Position numbers and translations under genes: made by a program. From DATIRA01 sp963766505 (GTDB taxonomy: Bacteria; Pseudomonadota; Gammaproteobacteria; Steroidobacterales; Steroidobacteraceae), in assembly GCA_963766505.1 (NCBI GenBank), contig CAVYAL010000001.1:558001-622000 (forward strand): DNA of 64,000 bases, read 5' to 3'. The notes beneath the pieces were generated by a model. That model was given only the letters and a program-made list of their open reading frames with translations, was not told where the DNA came from and did no database searches. Shown here in pieces: positions 63,523 through 64,000 of the stretch. Position 1 is the stretch's first letter, and each line of letters starts with the position of its first letter.

Positions 63523-64000
63523 CAGCTCAGCTCCCGCGCCGGCCGGCGCGACTCGTTGCGGCGCTCCTGCTGTACCCGACCGTCGCCGAGCACCAGCACG
63601 CGGTCCGCCATTTCCGCGATGATCGCGTTGTGGGTGATCAGCACGGTCGTCGTGCCGAGTTCGCGGTGGATGCTCTCGATCGCCTCGAGCACGATGATGC
63701 CGGTCTGGCTGTCGAGGGCGCCGGTCGGCTCGTCGCAGAGCAGCACGTCGGGTTGCTTCGCGATGGCCCGGGCGATCGCGACGCGCTGCTGCTCTCCGCC
63801 GGAGAGTTGTGCGGGGAAATGATTGATCCGTTCACGCAACCCGACCAGTTCGAGCGCCTTCGCAGGCTCCATCGGTCGCGTCGAGATCTCCGTCACGAGT
63901 TCGACGTTCTCGAGCGCCGTCAGACTCGGGATCAGGTTGTAGAACTGGAACACGAAGCCCACGTGCTCGCGCCGGTAGCGGGTGAGTTCCTTGTCGTCCT
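63519..64000 (-). CDS. ABC transporter ATP-binding protein (cut by window end)
   Basis: The frame stays open to the window edge, so the N-terminus and Walker A lie outside. Seen are the Q-loop (GFVFQFYNLIPSLTALENVELV), signature LSGGEQQRVAIARAI, Walker B VLLCDEPTGALD and the H-loop LITHN. It is a MacB/LolD-type ATPase of about 225 aa, here with its last about 160. Partner of the FtsX-type permease downstream. Confidence 0.93.
   Translation of the reverse strand, partial: DDKELTRYRREHVGFVFQFYNLIPSLTALENVELVTEISTRPMEPAKALELVGLRERINHFPAQLSGGEQQRVAIARAIAKQPDVLLCDEPTGALDSQTGIIVLEAIESIHRELGTTTVLITHNAIIAEMADRVLVLGDGRVQQERRNESRRPARELSW

Noticed and set aside
1..64000. CRISPR array, tRNA or rRNA genes, insertion sequences
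   Set aside because: No regular spaced repeats, tRNA-like TPsiC/anticodon patterns, rRNA-like sequence or transposase reading frames were seen.

Overview
The window is a GC-rich, gene-dense stretch of a Gram-negative proteobacterium. A gamma- or betaproteobacterial origin is most likely, judged from the TonB receptor, Tat-exported formate dehydrogenase, DUF3305/DUF3306 proteins, sigma-54 regulation and an Aromatoleum-type AOR operon. No rRNA, tRNA, CRISPR array, insertion sequence or prophage was seen. The longest gene-free stretches are under 300 bp.

Layout. 1-5188: the end of an RND pump gene, then two acyl-CoA ligases (a PrpE-type and a longer fatty-acyl type). 5420-8751: a TonB-dependent receptor with a 22-glycine tract, a six-helix membrane protein, and a bacterial homologue of the archaeal tRNA-Ile2 agmatidine synthetase TiaS. 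8885-20353: a formate dehydrogenase locus. It holds a cytochrome b subunit, a small lipoprotein, the FeS subunit, a Cys-type catalytic subunit, a small Tat protein, a TorD-like chaperone, a polyferredoxin, DUF3306 and DUF3305. Next to these lie a divergent HTH/PBP-like regulator and a sigma-54 activator. I see two good sigma-54 promoters here. The one before torD is bracketed exactly by a 10-bp inverted repeat. 20507-25226: a molybdenum-cofactor run (mobA, moeA, moaB, a BNR-repeat protein, yqeC, a MoaD-like protein).

25280-45589 is mostly housekeeping and transport: macro-domain protein, DASS transporter, P-type ATPase, hydrolase-OsmC fusion, LemA/DUF2207 pair, beta-lactamase-like protein, PEBP-like protein, NSS transporter, Ycf46-like AAA ATPase, AspT/YidE-type antiporter, SDR, MAPEG, saccharopine-dehydrogenase-like protein, EEP phosphatase and MsrB. 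45601-49834 is a five-gene tungsten aldehyde oxidoreductase operon: FeS protein, AOR, FAD subunit, MoaD-like protein, and an unknown small protein ending in GGG. 50104-53547 is a translationally coupled methylthioadenosine-salvage operon (phosphorylase, isomerase, class II aldolase) that ends in a MoeB/ThiF-type activating enzyme. 53701-64000 holds an unknown lipoprotein with a DUF2845 partner, an aminotransferase, an MscS-like channel, a soluble half-MgtE coupled to a full MgtE, and an ABC exporter (adaptor, FtsX-type permease, ATPase cut by the window end).

Theme. Two pterin-cofactor oxidoreductases, formate dehydrogenase and AOR, sit within about 40 kb. Between and beside them are cofactor-maturation genes, two MoaD-like proteins, one MoeB-like protein and dedicated regulators. 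This looks like a Mo/W-enzyme island for formate and aldehyde oxidation. The least understood parts are the TiaS-like gene, the GGG-ended small protein, the BNR protein, YqeC without visible selenium genes, and the inverted repeat around the torD promoter.
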